NCBI GenBank assembly: GCA_027009605.1
Contig: JALVCY010000484.1
Span: 1 to 8,961 of the forward strand
DNA from: Saprospiraceae bacterium
Lineage (GTDB): Bacteria > Bacteroidota > Bacteroidia > Chitinophagales > Saprospiraceae
Length of the DNA stretch: 8,961 bases
Reading direction: 5' to 3'
The notes under the pieces were generated by a model. That model had not been told where the DNA came from and ran no database searches. It saw nothing but the letters and a program-made list of their open reading frames with translations. This document shows positions 1 to 5,534 of the stretch, in pieces (position 1 is the first letter of the stretch; the number at the start of each line of letters is the position of its first letter). The translations under genes were made by a program, and so were the position numbers.

Positions 1-121
1 TGGAGTTTTATGCAGTGTATGGGTCGTGGCCATGCGCCATCTACTCTACGTGAGAAAAGTTTAGCAAAAAACAGGTGAGTCTGCTTCGAAAAACCCACTT
101 CGCCAAAAGTTAAAGAGATGA

Positions 122-209
122 ACAAAATTTTATTCTGTTTACCACAAGTCTCCCTTGGGAAGGGAGATTTAGTGGGTTAAAACAAAGCGAAAACAGAATG
201 AAATTTTGT
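122..209. repeat. Nested palindromic repeat element, 88 bp
   Basis: The outer arms 122-140 and 191-209 are inverted copies that match at 18 of 19 positions; the single difference would be a G-U pair in RNA. Inside them a second hairpin has arms 146-156 and 160-170 (11 pairs, one of them G-T) around a GGG loop, extended by CCAC/GTGG at 142-145 and 172-175. There is no T tract after it, so it is not a normal intrinsic terminator. It looks like a dispersed palindromic intergenic element, but only one full copy lies in this window. Confidence 0.7.
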
Positions 210-281
210 GGACACTAGAACAAGCCACTTCGCCCGACTTTTTGGAGTGAGTTCACAGGTGTAAAAAGGACATTTTTTAAT

Positions 282-308
282 CAAAATACAGGGTGTCTAA
301 ACAGTGAC
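282..308 (-). repeat. Half copy of the TAACTGTTTAGG inverted-repeat family
   Basis: Read on the minus strand this segment begins GTCACTGTTTAGACACCC and continues into a T-rich stretch, matching the arm consensus of the three full hairpin copies near pyrH (7291-7345, 7369-7443, 8310-8384). The opposite arm at about 251-279 is only weakly recognisable, so this copy is decayed or partial. It ends 43 bases before the outer membrane protein gene. Confidence 0.45.
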
Positions 309-350
309 GAAATACATACAAAAAACCTATTGTATGCAAAAGCTAATGAC

Positions 351-2978
351 ATGATAAAAAGACCTTTTGCTTTGCTGTCGCTAATGCTGCTTTTAGTTGG
401 TTTTCAACTGAAGGCTCAGACCGGGATAAAAGGAACTTTGGTTTTGGAAGATGGCGCCCCTGCTGCAGGTGCTTATGTCGGGCTTATGCTCAACGATTCG
501 GTTACTATTAAAAAATATACCATTGTCGATAAAGACGGCCTGTGGCAGCTAAATAATATTTCAAAAGGGGATTACTATCTGAATATCAAGTATTTAGGAT
601 ACAAAGAGCTGCTTTATTCAATTTCTGTATGGCGGGATAGTATGAAAATAGACTTGATGTTAGAAGCTGATGATTTAGTCTTGCCGGACGTAGAAGTCAA
701 GGGGGAAGCCGTAGGTATTACGGAGAGAGGAGATACGTTGAAGTTTAATTTAAGTTATTTTTTATCAAAGAATGAAGTGAGTTTGGGGGACGCTCTGAAT
801 CAATTGCCCGGTATCGAAGTCGATGAAAATGGGGACATAAAATATGCCGGTAAAAAAATAGATAAATTGCTGATACAGGGTAAAGACATCCTGGATAATA
901 AGCATAAATTGGCGACGGAAAGCATTCGGGTAGATCAGTTGTCGGGAATTCATGTCATTCATAATTATCGCGATAGTAAAGACATAGAAACCAAGAAGTC
1001 AGGGAAGACGGCCATCGATGTGCAAATCAAAAAAAGTGAACGAGAAAAATGGTCAGGGCAGCTAAAGCTGTTGGGTGGGTACAATAAAAAATGGCTGGGG
1101 GATTGGAATGCCTTTCGGGTAAGTAGCCGGTTAGGAGCTACGTTTTTTGCGAAAGCGAACAATACCGGAGAGCAAACGATGTCGGTAAAGGATTATTTGG
1201 GTTTGAAGGGATTTCAAATTCTTAATCAATTAAAACCAAATGGCAGCATGGAAGATATTTTTCCCAAAAGCTTTAGAATTGCTCCGCAGACGACCAAAAA
1301 TCTGGATGCCATTCTAGCAGGGGGAATTGATTATGATTTTAGTGATAGCAAATCCATCAAAGGTGATTTTTTATGGGCACAACTTAACCGCCGGGAAGAA
1401 GAGTGGTTTAATCGTAATTATATTGGGAATCAAGCTGTGTGGAGCGCCAAACAGTTGACAGAATCGACCCAGCCGATCGTTAGCGGAAGCGTCATGTTTA
1501 AAAATAAAATTTCTAGACGGCTTTCTGCAAAGCTGGGTTTAAGTGCAAATTATGAAAAAATCAATCGCAAAAACCTGACCGCAGGTCTGTATAATACGCA
1601 TGATTTTGATTTGACCAACCGGCAAGCAAAGAAAGAGTGGAGTTTTATTCCTGAATTTAAAATTAATTATTTTCCTGCCCGTAAGTTGCGATTGAGATGG
1701 CGAGTTTCCTACATGGACAACCAAAAGAATAAAGCTGTCGAGCTGTCAGACATTGTGCCTTTTTTAGACTTGAATTTGCCTTTGCAAAATGGGCAATACA
1801 GTTTTGAGCAATCAATAGATTATCGCAGAAAAAAATGGGTGAGTTCAGCCGGTTTTACTTATGACTTGAAAAAGGCTTGGTATTTAGGTTTGGAGAGTTC
1901 AAACGAAATCGGGCACTATCAAAAAATATATCATGCTCCGGAAGAATCTTTTTCGGGACGGGTTCAGCTTGCGCAAAAATTGAATTCCTATAAAATAAAA
2001 TTAGTCCTTGATACCACCAAATGGCTGATTAGGGCAGGCTTGGCGCTGGTCGATAATCACGTAAGATTAGGCATTGCTCAAGAAGAACAGCCATTGAAAT
2101 TAAGTCCAAATTTGATGCTAAAATATCTTTTTAGCCGGAATCATTATATCCTATTCGCACTAAATGCCAACCAAGAAGTGGCGCCGGAAGATTACGGGCA
2201 TTCGATTTTGGAAGCGCTCGATAGTCGGCAAAGCAGAGCCTATGATATTGATTGGCAAAACAGTAGTAGTCGAAAAAGTCTTAGGTTGAGTTATTGGAAG
2301 CTGGGACTTGGAAAGGGGCGTAAGATAGCTGCCGCATTTAATTATTCGGTGGTCGATAACCCAATTGGAATGAATGTCGTGAGCCATGCCGATTATACGC
2401 AAGTAGAATTGATACGATTGCCAAGTCAGACAACGATGTCGATGCGTTTGAGTTTTGTTGGAAGAGTGACCAAACGGCTCAATGCACATACGAGTTATAA
2501 CCTAACGGATTCGGATGGCTTTAGTGCAAGTCAAAACAAAATCTCCGGTTTTCATCAGACAAGGCATCATTTGGCTATAGGACTTGCGTCAAAATGGAAA
2601 AAGAAATTCAATTGTAATGTCAACTATGCTGTGGATTTGACGCAACAACAATTTGGGGAGCGCCCCAATCGATTCGTTAGGCATATCCCCAAAGTAGAGT
2701 TAAGTTATGCTACTCGAAAAGGTTTTTTGTGGAAGTCAAAGCTAAGTTATCTGCAATCCTATGCGCAGTCTTTAACTTCAAAAAGTTGGAAGTTGGATAC
2801 CGATATTATTTACAAGCTCCGAAAGAATCGCTATCGCTTTTTTATCAAAGGACGCAACTTGTTAAACTTAGTGCCGGAAGATCAGATAAGTGTTCGTTTC
2901 AACCCTACTTTTATCGAAGAAGTCACTTATCAATCTTTTCCGGGATATATTTTGGCCGGCTTGTCAAGAGCGTTTTGA
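351..2978 (+). CDS. TonB-dependent receptor-like outer membrane beta-barrel protein with N-terminal regulatory-like domain
   Basis: Predicted outer membrane barrel protein of 875 residues; its substrate is unknown. I chose ATG 351 because it begins directly with a signal peptide (MIKRPF, then a leucine-rich core, probable cleavage after Ala22 in LKAQ). An upstream TTG at 330 is in frame but would push that signal inward. Residues 25-105 form a carboxypeptidase-regulatory-like beta-sandwich (GTLVLEDGAPAAGAYV, and a GYKEL turn). Residues 113-225 are plug-like (LGDALNQLPGIEVDENG, KLLIQGKD). From about 235 to the end there are alternating aromatic strands typical of a barrel, and the protein ends in Phe. 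This arrangement is that of the Bacteroidota outer-membrane beta-barrel family related to SusC. No SusD-type lipoprotein gene follows and no clear TonB box is visible, so a role in glycan uptake is not supported. It stands alone, with no confident promoter or terminator seen. Confidence 0.85.
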   Translation: MIKRPFALLSLMLLLVGFQLKAQTGIKGTLVLEDGAPAAGAYVGLMLNDSVTIKKYTIVDKDGLWQLNNISKGDYYLNIKYLGYKELLYSISVWRDSMKIDLMLEADDLVLPDVEVKGEAVGITERGDTLKFNLSYFLSKNEVSLGDALNQLPGIEVDENGDIKYAGKKIDKLLIQGKDILDNKHKLATESIRVDQLSGIHVIHNYRDSKDIETKKSGKTAIDVQIKKSEREKWSGQLKLLGGYNKKWLGDWNAFRVSSRLGATFFAKANNTGEQTMSVKDYLGLKGFQILNQLKPNGSMEDIFPKSFRIAPQTTKNLDAILAGGIDYDFSDSKSIKGDFLWAQLNRREEEWFNRNYIGNQAVWSAKQLTESTQPIVSGSVMFKNKISRRLSAKLGLSANYEKINRKNLTAGLYNTHDFDLTNRQAKKEWSFIPEFKINYFPARKLRLRWRVSYMDNQKNKAVELSDIVPFLDLNLPLQNGQYSFEQSIDYRRKKWVSSAGFTYDLKKAWYLGLESSNEIGHYQKIYHAPEESFSGRVQLAQKLNSYKIKLVLDTTKWLIRAGLALVDNHVRLGIAQEEQPLKLSPNLMLKYLFSRNHYILFALNANQEVAPEDYGHSILEALDSRQSRAYDIDWQNSSSRKSLRLSYWKLGLGKGRKIAAAFNYSVVDNPIGMNVVSHADYTQVELIRLPSQTTMSMRLSFVGRVTKRLNAHTSYNLTDSDGFSASQNKISGFHQTRHHLAIGLASKWKKKFNCNVNYAVDLTQQQFGERPNRFVRHIPKVELSYATRKGFLWKSKLSYLQSYAQSLTSKSWKLDTDIIYKLRKNRYRFFIKGRNLLNLVPEDQISVRFNPTFIEEVTYQSFPGYILAGLSRAF

Positions 2979-2988
2979 ATCCCATGTT

Positions 2989-3012
2989 GCGGCTGCCTTA
3001 GCTGTCAAGCTC
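2989..3012. repeat. 24-base direct repeat, copy 1
   Basis: This segment matches 3737-3760 at 21 of 24 positions (GCGGCTGC...TTAGCTG...AGCTC). Copy 1 lies just after the outer membrane protein gene; copy 2 overlaps the last codons and stop of the acetyltransferase on the other strand. Both therefore sit at a gene's 3' end. Confidence 0.5.
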
Positions 3013-3026
3013 AGGATAGAGTTGAT

Positions 3027-3079
3027 TTTCAAAGTTTACCCATGCTACTCGCTCGCTCCCTTAATTCCCCGTAATTTTG
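3027..3079 (+). repeat. Dispersed repeat unit, copy 1 (TTTCAAAGTTTACC to CCCCGTAATTTTG)
   Basis: The unit opens with TTTCAAAGTTTACC (3027-3040) and closes with CCCCGTAATTTTG (3067-3079). The same two blocks in the same order and orientation bound 4291-4364, where the opening block differs by one base and the closing block is identical. The middles are alignable only in part, and copy 2 is 21 bases longer. A GGGTAAA at 3082-3088 can pair with TTTACCC at 3035-3041. No function is evident. Confidence 0.45.
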
Positions 3080-3177
3080 CAGGGTAAATGAAAGAAAGTT
3101 TTTATAATATGTTAGCCTATGTGTGCACCGTTTCTTACCCAAATTTTTGCAGTCCAAAGCCAAGAGTTTGTAGCGTT

Positions 3178-3284
3178 CCTTAGTGTAAGCTTAGTGTTAT
3201 CTAAAGTGAACTTAGTGGTAAGGAAAAATGTAATGCCTAACCACTAAGGACACGAAGTTGTCACTAAGAATTCACTAAGGCATT
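3178..3284. repeat. CTTAGTG / CACTAAG inverted repeat cluster
   Basis: CTTAGTG occurs at 3179-3185, 3190-3196 and 3211-3217, and its reverse complement CACTAAG at 3242-3248, 3262-3268 and 3273-3279, so the cluster is a large imperfect palindrome. The centre is a strong hairpin: 3211-3223 pairs with 3236-3248 at 12 of 13 positions around a 12-base loop. A second inverted pair, AATGCCT (3232-3238) and AGGCATT (3278-3284), gives an alternative fold. No T tract follows, so termination is unlikely. It resembles a dispersed intergenic repeat rather than an operator. Confidence 0.7.
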
Positions 3285-3531
3285 GATTGTCAACAAGTTA
3301 AGCGCCGTCTTTTTGTTCAATTTTTTACTCCCGGTCTAGGATATTTATTATTTTTATTTTCTAATTTTTTTCTTTCATTCACCCTGACAACTTTGCCCCC
3401 CCCAAGTCTCCCGAAAAACAGTCACAAAAATAAAACGTAACCCGCTGATTATTAATAGGATACAGTTTTGCCCAGCCCAAAGTCAACATCACAAAAACCA
3501 ACAATCTCTCCTAGTTTTTTGTCATTTCCCT

Positions 3532-3561
3532 TTTGCCGTAAGCCTTCTCCCCCTATCTTTG
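3532..3561 (+). promoter_or_regulatory. Bacteroidota-type promoter for a candidate small RNA
   Basis: TTTG at 3532-3535 and TATCTTTG at 3554-3561 are separated by 18 bases, matching the Bacteroidota primary sigma factor consensus (TTTG, about 19 bases, TAnnTTTG). Transcription would start near 3567. No plausible open frame begins downstream before the terminator at 3710-3733. Confidence 0.55.
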
Positions 3562-3590
3562 TGTCAACAAACAAACAGAGTATTACTTTT

Positions 3591-3644
3591 AGGGACATAA
3601 CAAAAACACTAGCAACAAACAAAGGGACACAACAAAAACACTTG
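3591..3644 (+). repeat. Two tandem 22-base repeats, period 32
   Basis: The copies at 3591-3612 and 3623-3644 each begin AGGGACA and contain AACAAAAACACT; they differ at two positions. They lie inside the candidate small RNA and could be two equivalent target- or protein-binding sites. Confidence 0.65.
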
Positions 3645-3709
3645 AACAAGAGAGCTGAAAACCAAAACACACATAATCTCAGCTAAAACACAACAACAAC
3701 AAACCAATG

Positions 3710-3733
3710 AAAAGCCCTTCGGGGCTTTTTTTT
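3710..3733 (+). terminator. Strong intrinsic terminator with TTCG tetraloop
   Basis: AAAAGCCC (3710-3717) pairs perfectly with GGGCTTTT (3722-3729) around the very stable TTCG loop, and eight T in a row (3726-3733) follow the GC part. The T tract marks it as a forward-strand terminator. It lies 13 bases from the stop of the convergent acetyltransferase gene and may serve that gene weakly too, because on the minus strand the stem ends in only four T. Confidence 0.85.
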
Positions 3734-3736
3734 GTA

Positions 3737-3760
3737 GCGGCTGCTTTAGCTGCCTAGCTC
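3737..3760. repeat. 24-base direct repeat, copy 2
   Basis: It matches 2989-3012 at 21 of 24 positions and overlaps the last four codons and the stop of the acetyltransferase gene, so here the repeat is partly protein-coding. Confidence 0.5.
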
Positions 3761-4189
3761 TTTCTCCATCTTATAATGTTTGATACCCACTTCCTTAAAA
3801 GGTCGCCCCACTTTTTTATAGCCCATTTTTTTGTAGAAATCTAGGGAAACATCGCGGGCATTCAGGACGATTTGCGTATAGCCGTTGGTCAGTGCCCAAT
3901 TTTCGGCTTCTTGGACTAATACGGAGCCGATGCCTTTTCGTTGGAAAGGAGTGTCGATAGCCACTTGACGCATTTTAAGGACAGAGTCATCAAGGATATG
4001 AAAAGTCAGGCATCCCATCAGTTGGCAGAGCGGGTCATAGATGGCTAGATGAACTTGGTCAAACTCTTCTTCGATATCGATGATATTAAATTCAAGTTTT
4101 AGCGGCTTGCGCAAAATGCGATCTCTGAGTGCCAGTAGCTCATCGAATGCAGGCGTGGCGAAAGGGACTTGGCAAATCATCCGGGGCAT
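3746..4189 (-). CDS. GNAT-family N-acetyltransferase
   Basis: Predicted cytoplasmic acetyltransferase of 147 residues that would move an acetyl group from acetyl-CoA to an amine; the acceptor is unknown. The N-terminal part (FDELLALRDRILRKPL, residues 15-30) is typical of the small GNAT subgroup whose members begin with an LR..vLR.PL motif. The acetyl-CoA core is MRQVAIDTPFQRKGIG (73-88) with the pyrophosphate-binding loop QRKGIG, followed by LNARDVSLDFYKKMGYKKVG (109-128) and the end EVGIKHYKMEKEL. I place the start at ATG 4189; ATG 4180 is also possible. The frame can be extended to a TTG at 4237, but those 16 residues are unlike the family and would overlap the best promoter candidate (4207-4238). 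It is a single gene, convergent with the candidate small RNA. Confidence 0.85.
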   Translation of the reverse strand: MPRMICQVPFATPAFDELLALRDRILRKPLKLEFNIIDIEEEFDQVHLAIYDPLCQLMGCLTFHILDDSVLKMRQVAIDTPFQRKGIGSVLVQEAENWALTNGYTQIVLNARDVSLDFYKKMGYKKVGRPFKEVGIKHYKMEKELGS

Positions 4190-4206
4190 AGTTTTGGGTT
4201 TTGGAC

Positions 4207-4238
4207 GCAAGATAAGGCAGTTGGGGGAGATTTCCAAA
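4207..4238 (-). promoter_or_regulatory. Candidate promoter of the acetyltransferase gene
   Basis: On the minus strand TTTG (4238-4235) is followed after 20 bases by TATCTTGC (4214-4207), which fits TAnnTTTG except that one T is missing. The predicted leader would be about 10-15 bases before ATG 4189. The match is imperfect, but it supports the shorter gene start. Confidence 0.4.
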
Positions 4239-4372
4239 ATTGTGGGTTCTTGGCAGACGGTAGTAGGAGATTAAGCTTAGCCCCATAGACTTTCAAAATT
4301 TACCAAAGGCAGGAGTCCGATTGACTGAGCCATCCGCTCTACTCACCAACTCCCCGTAATTTTGGAAATCTC
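4227..4372. repeat. Long-range inverted repeat with 15-base perfect arms
   Basis: GAGATTTCCAAAATT (4227-4241) is the exact reverse complement of 4358-4372. Including the next five bases on the inner side, 18 of 20 positions match, and both differences allow G-U pairs. The spacer of about 106 bases contains most of the second copy of the dispersed unit at 4291-4364. One arm overlaps the acetyltransferase promoter candidate. Confidence 0.65.
4291..4364 (+). repeat. Dispersed repeat unit, copy 2
   Basis: It is bounded by TTTCAAAATTTACC (4291-4304) and CCCCGTAATTTTG (4352-4364), the same order and orientation as at 3027-3079. The middle is longer than in copy 1 and includes a GCTCTACTCACC stretch resembling GCTACTCGCTCG of copy 1. 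Its right end doubles as the right arm of the inverted repeat 4227-4372. Confidence 0.45.
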
Positions 4373-4530
4373 GCCAAGCAGCAGCTACAAGCTCTAGCCA
4401 AAGTCATCATCAGCTCACAATACGCCACCGATATACCCCAAATCCTGTTTCCGGCACCCCGGCTAATAAAAAAAATGTGCGATTTTTTACCTGATTATCA
4501 ATAAGTTATAAACGCATTTAGAAAAAAACA

Positions 4531-4561
4531 TTGTTTTTGGAGAAAAAAAGAATTACCTTTG
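4531..4561 (+). promoter_or_regulatory. Promoter of the rplM-rpsI-rpsB-tsf operon
   Basis: TACCTTTG (4554-4561) matches the Bacteroidota -7 element TAnnTTTG exactly. ATTG at 4530-4533 lies 20 bases upstream in the -33 position, with A-rich DNA between. Transcription should begin near 4567, leaving a leader of about 60 bases before the rplM ATG. The position directly ahead of a ribosomal operon strengthens the call. Confidence 0.75.
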
Positions 4562-4567
4562 CATCCG

Positions 4568-4615
4568 CTTTCCGAAAGGAGAGAAAATAATTCACTTTTT
4601 GGCGTAAGCTAAAGA
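4568..4615 (+). promoter_or_regulatory. Two-hairpin leader ahead of rplM, possible L13 autoregulatory element
   Basis: Two hairpins follow the predicted start of transcription. Hairpin 1 is CTTTCC-GAAA-GGAGAG (4568-4583), six pairs with one G-U. Hairpin 2 is TTTTTGGC-GTAA-GCTAAAGA (4596-4615), eight pairs with two G-U. Both loops, GAAA and GTAA, are of the stable GNRA class. Ribosomal operons are often controlled by one of their own proteins binding the leader, and L13 operons are known examples in other bacteria. That this leader acts so is inference. Twelve bases separate hairpin 2 from the ATG, so binding could block initiation. Confidence 0.45.
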
Positions 4616-4627
4616 AAACATTGTAAA

Positions 4628-5071
4628 ATGGATAGTCAAAGTTATAAGACAATTTCAGCTAACAAGAATACAGTCGTGCATGATTGGTATGTGATAGATG
4701 CCACTAACTTGCCTGTAGGAAGATTAGCTGCCAAAATCGCCCTAATGCTTAAGGGTAAGCACAAGCCGTCTTACACACCACATGTAGATACCGGTGATAA
4801 TATCATCGTGCTGAATGCGGAAAAAGTAAGATTTACCGGTAATAAAATGGCCGATAAAACTTATTTGAGATACTCCGGATACCCCGGTGGACAAAAATCT
4901 ACCCGTGCCGAAGAAATCATGGCCAAACACCCCGAACGCATCATCGAAATGGCTGTCAAAGGCATGTTGCCAAAAACAAAGCTAGGACGTGCGATGTACA
5001 AAAAACTGTTTGTGTATGCAGGCAACGAGCATAAACACGCTGCTCAAAAGCCCAAGCAATTGACCCTTTAA
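4628..5071 (+). CDS. rplM: 50S ribosomal protein L13
   Basis: Large-subunit ribosomal protein that binds 23S rRNA early in 50S assembly. The 147 residues are the usual length. The N-terminal part has HDWYVIDATNLPVGRLAAKIA (18-38, an L13 hallmark), then LKGKHKPSYTPHVDTGDNI (41-59), YSGYPGG (82-88), and the C-terminal signature KGMLPKTKLGRAMYKKL (111-127) followed by VYAGNEHKHAAQKP. ATG 4628 is the only reasonable start. No Shine-Dalgarno sequence is evident, as is normal in this phylum. It is the first gene of a four-gene unit and is followed by rpsI after 23 bases. The two-hairpin leader at 4568-4615 suggests feedback control. Confidence 0.98.
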   Translation: MDSQSYKTISANKNTVVHDWYVIDATNLPVGRLAAKIALMLKGKHKPSYTPHVDTGDNIIVLNAEKVRFTGNKMADKTYLRYSGYPGGQKSTRAEEIMAKHPERIIEMAVKGMLPKTKLGRAMYKKLFVYAGNEHKHAAQKPKQLTL

Positions 5072-5094
5072 TCTAATAAAATCCACTGAATAAT

Positions 5095-5481
5095 ATGGAA
5101 ACCATCAATGCGACCGGAAGAAGAAAGGCATCTGTTGCCCGAGTTTATGTCAAGCAAGGCTCCGGAAAAATCTTAATTAACGGTAAAGATTATAAAGATT
5201 ATTTACCACAAGTACACATCCACGATGTTATTCTTGAGCCACTACAATTGGCTGATGTAGCAAACATCTATGACATCAGTGTGAATGTTCATGGGGGTGG
5301 ATTTAGAGGCCAAGCAGAAGCCATTCGATTGGGTATTGCTAGAGCACTTGTCAAAATAGATGAAGATTTTAGAGCTTTAATGAAGCCTAGAAAATTATTA
5401 ACCAGAGATGCCCGCGTGGTCGAACGGAAGAAGTACGGTAAGCCTAAGGCTCGTAAGTCATTCCAGTTCAGTAAGCGTTAA
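5095..5481 (+). CDS. rpsI: 30S ribosomal protein S9
   Basis: Small-subunit protein whose C-terminal tail reaches the P-site tRNA. The 128 residues match the family. METINATGRRKASVARVYVK begins the typical N-terminal strand; the signature GGGFRGQAEAIRLGIARAL spans 67-85; RKLLTRDARVVERKKYGKP (99-117) and the tail ending QFSKR are intact, including the final Arg that contacts tRNA. It starts 23 bases after rplM, and the rplM-rpsI pairing is conserved in nearly all bacteria. A 53-base gap without terminator leads to rpsB, so read-through is expected. Confidence 0.98.
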   Translation: METINATGRRKASVARVYVKQGSGKILINGKDYKDYLPQVHIHDVILEPLQLADVANIYDISVNVHGGGFRGQAEAIRLGIARALVKIDEDFRALMKPRKLLTRDARVVERKKYGKPKARKSFQFSKR

Positions 5482-5534
5482 TGGCTTATTGGCTCTCTTT
5501 CATCTTGTTTCAAAAATTCTAAAAATTAATTAAA

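Larger units (their letters stand above)
1..350. other. Intergenic region with repeats; possible tail of an upstream gene at the edge
   Basis: No complete gene is visible. All three forward frames are open at the window edge and close by base 78 at the latest. Frame 1 reads 25 codons (1-78, stop TGA) and could be the end of a gene lying outside, but nothing in it is recognisable. The rest holds a nested palindrome (122-209), a 10-base direct repeat CCACTTCGCC on both sides of it (95-104 and 225-234), and half of the TAACTGTTTAGG repeat family (282-308). I could not find a convincing TAnnTTTG promoter for the gene that starts at 351. Confidence 0.5.
3567..3733 (+). ncRNA. Candidate small RNA, about 165 nt, A/C-rich
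   Basis: A promoter-like sequence (3532-3561) and a strong intrinsic terminator (3710-3733) in the same orientation define a short transcript with no credible protein frame. The body is poor in G and T and largely unstructured. It contains two near-identical 22-base segments, 3591-3612 and 3623-3644 (20 of 22 matching, period 32), a 6-pair hairpin AGCTGA/TCAGCT (3653-3658 and 3679-3684), and a CAA-rich linker just before the terminator. I do not recognise it as 6S RNA, tmRNA, RNase P or SRP RNA. The downstream gene is convergent, so this is not that gene's leader. The 5' end is inferred from the promoter only. Confidence 0.4.
2979..3745. other. Long gene-poor gap with repeats and a candidate small RNA
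   Basis: Short frames exist on both strands but none has a plausible start or protein-like composition. From left to right the gap holds: a weak hairpin without a T tract (2996-3015); the first copy of a 24-base repeat (2989-3012); a 53-base unit that recurs beyond the acetyltransferase (3027-3079); the CACTAAG cluster (3178-3284); very T-rich DNA with a run of eight C (3396-3403); a promoter (3532-3561); an A/C-rich stretch; and a terminator (3710-3733). Confidence 0.6.
4190..4627. other. Divergent intergenic region between acetyltransferase and rplM
   Basis: The gap has no credible protein gene. The left part holds the acetyltransferase promoter candidate and the repeats described at 4227-4372. 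Bases 4373-4530 show nothing I can name. The right end carries the rplM promoter (4531-4561) and the structured leader (4568-4627). Confidence 0.6.

Noticed and set aside
1..78. Frame 1 open from the window edge to TGA, possible C-terminus of an upstream gene.
   Set aside because: All three forward frames are open for 50 bases or more here, the segment is short, and none is recognisable, so I list it only as a possibility.
2160..2489. Antisense frame of 109 codons inside the outer membrane protein gene, and similar antisense frames inside tsf, rpsB and pyrH.
   Set aside because: They lie wholly within well-supported genes on the other strand and have no motif or start context of their own.
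2996..3015. Hairpin CCTTAGCT-GTCA-AGCTCAGG after the outer membrane protein gene as a terminator.
   Set aside because: One mismatch in the stem and no T tract after it.
3178..3284. CACTAAG cluster as a CRISPR array.
   Set aside because: The repeated units are seven bases, alternate in orientation and have no regular spacer length; there are no cas genes.
3452..3686. Overlapping 72-residue frames on both strands in the A/C-rich region.
   Set aside because: The forward frame begins upstream of the promoter, both have composition that simply reflects the A/C bias, and neither shows a motif.
3707..3757. Small frame MKSPSGLFFVAAALAA with an ATG just before the terminator.
   Set aside because: Most of it is the terminator hairpin and its T tract translated; the hydrophobic look comes from the T run and the repeat.
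4305..4355. Minus-strand stretch reading GTAGAGCGGATGGCTCAGTC, similar to parts of a tRNA D arm.
   Set aside because: I could not form an acceptor stem, a T arm or a proper anticodon stem, so it is not a tRNA; it lies inside a dispersed repeat unit.
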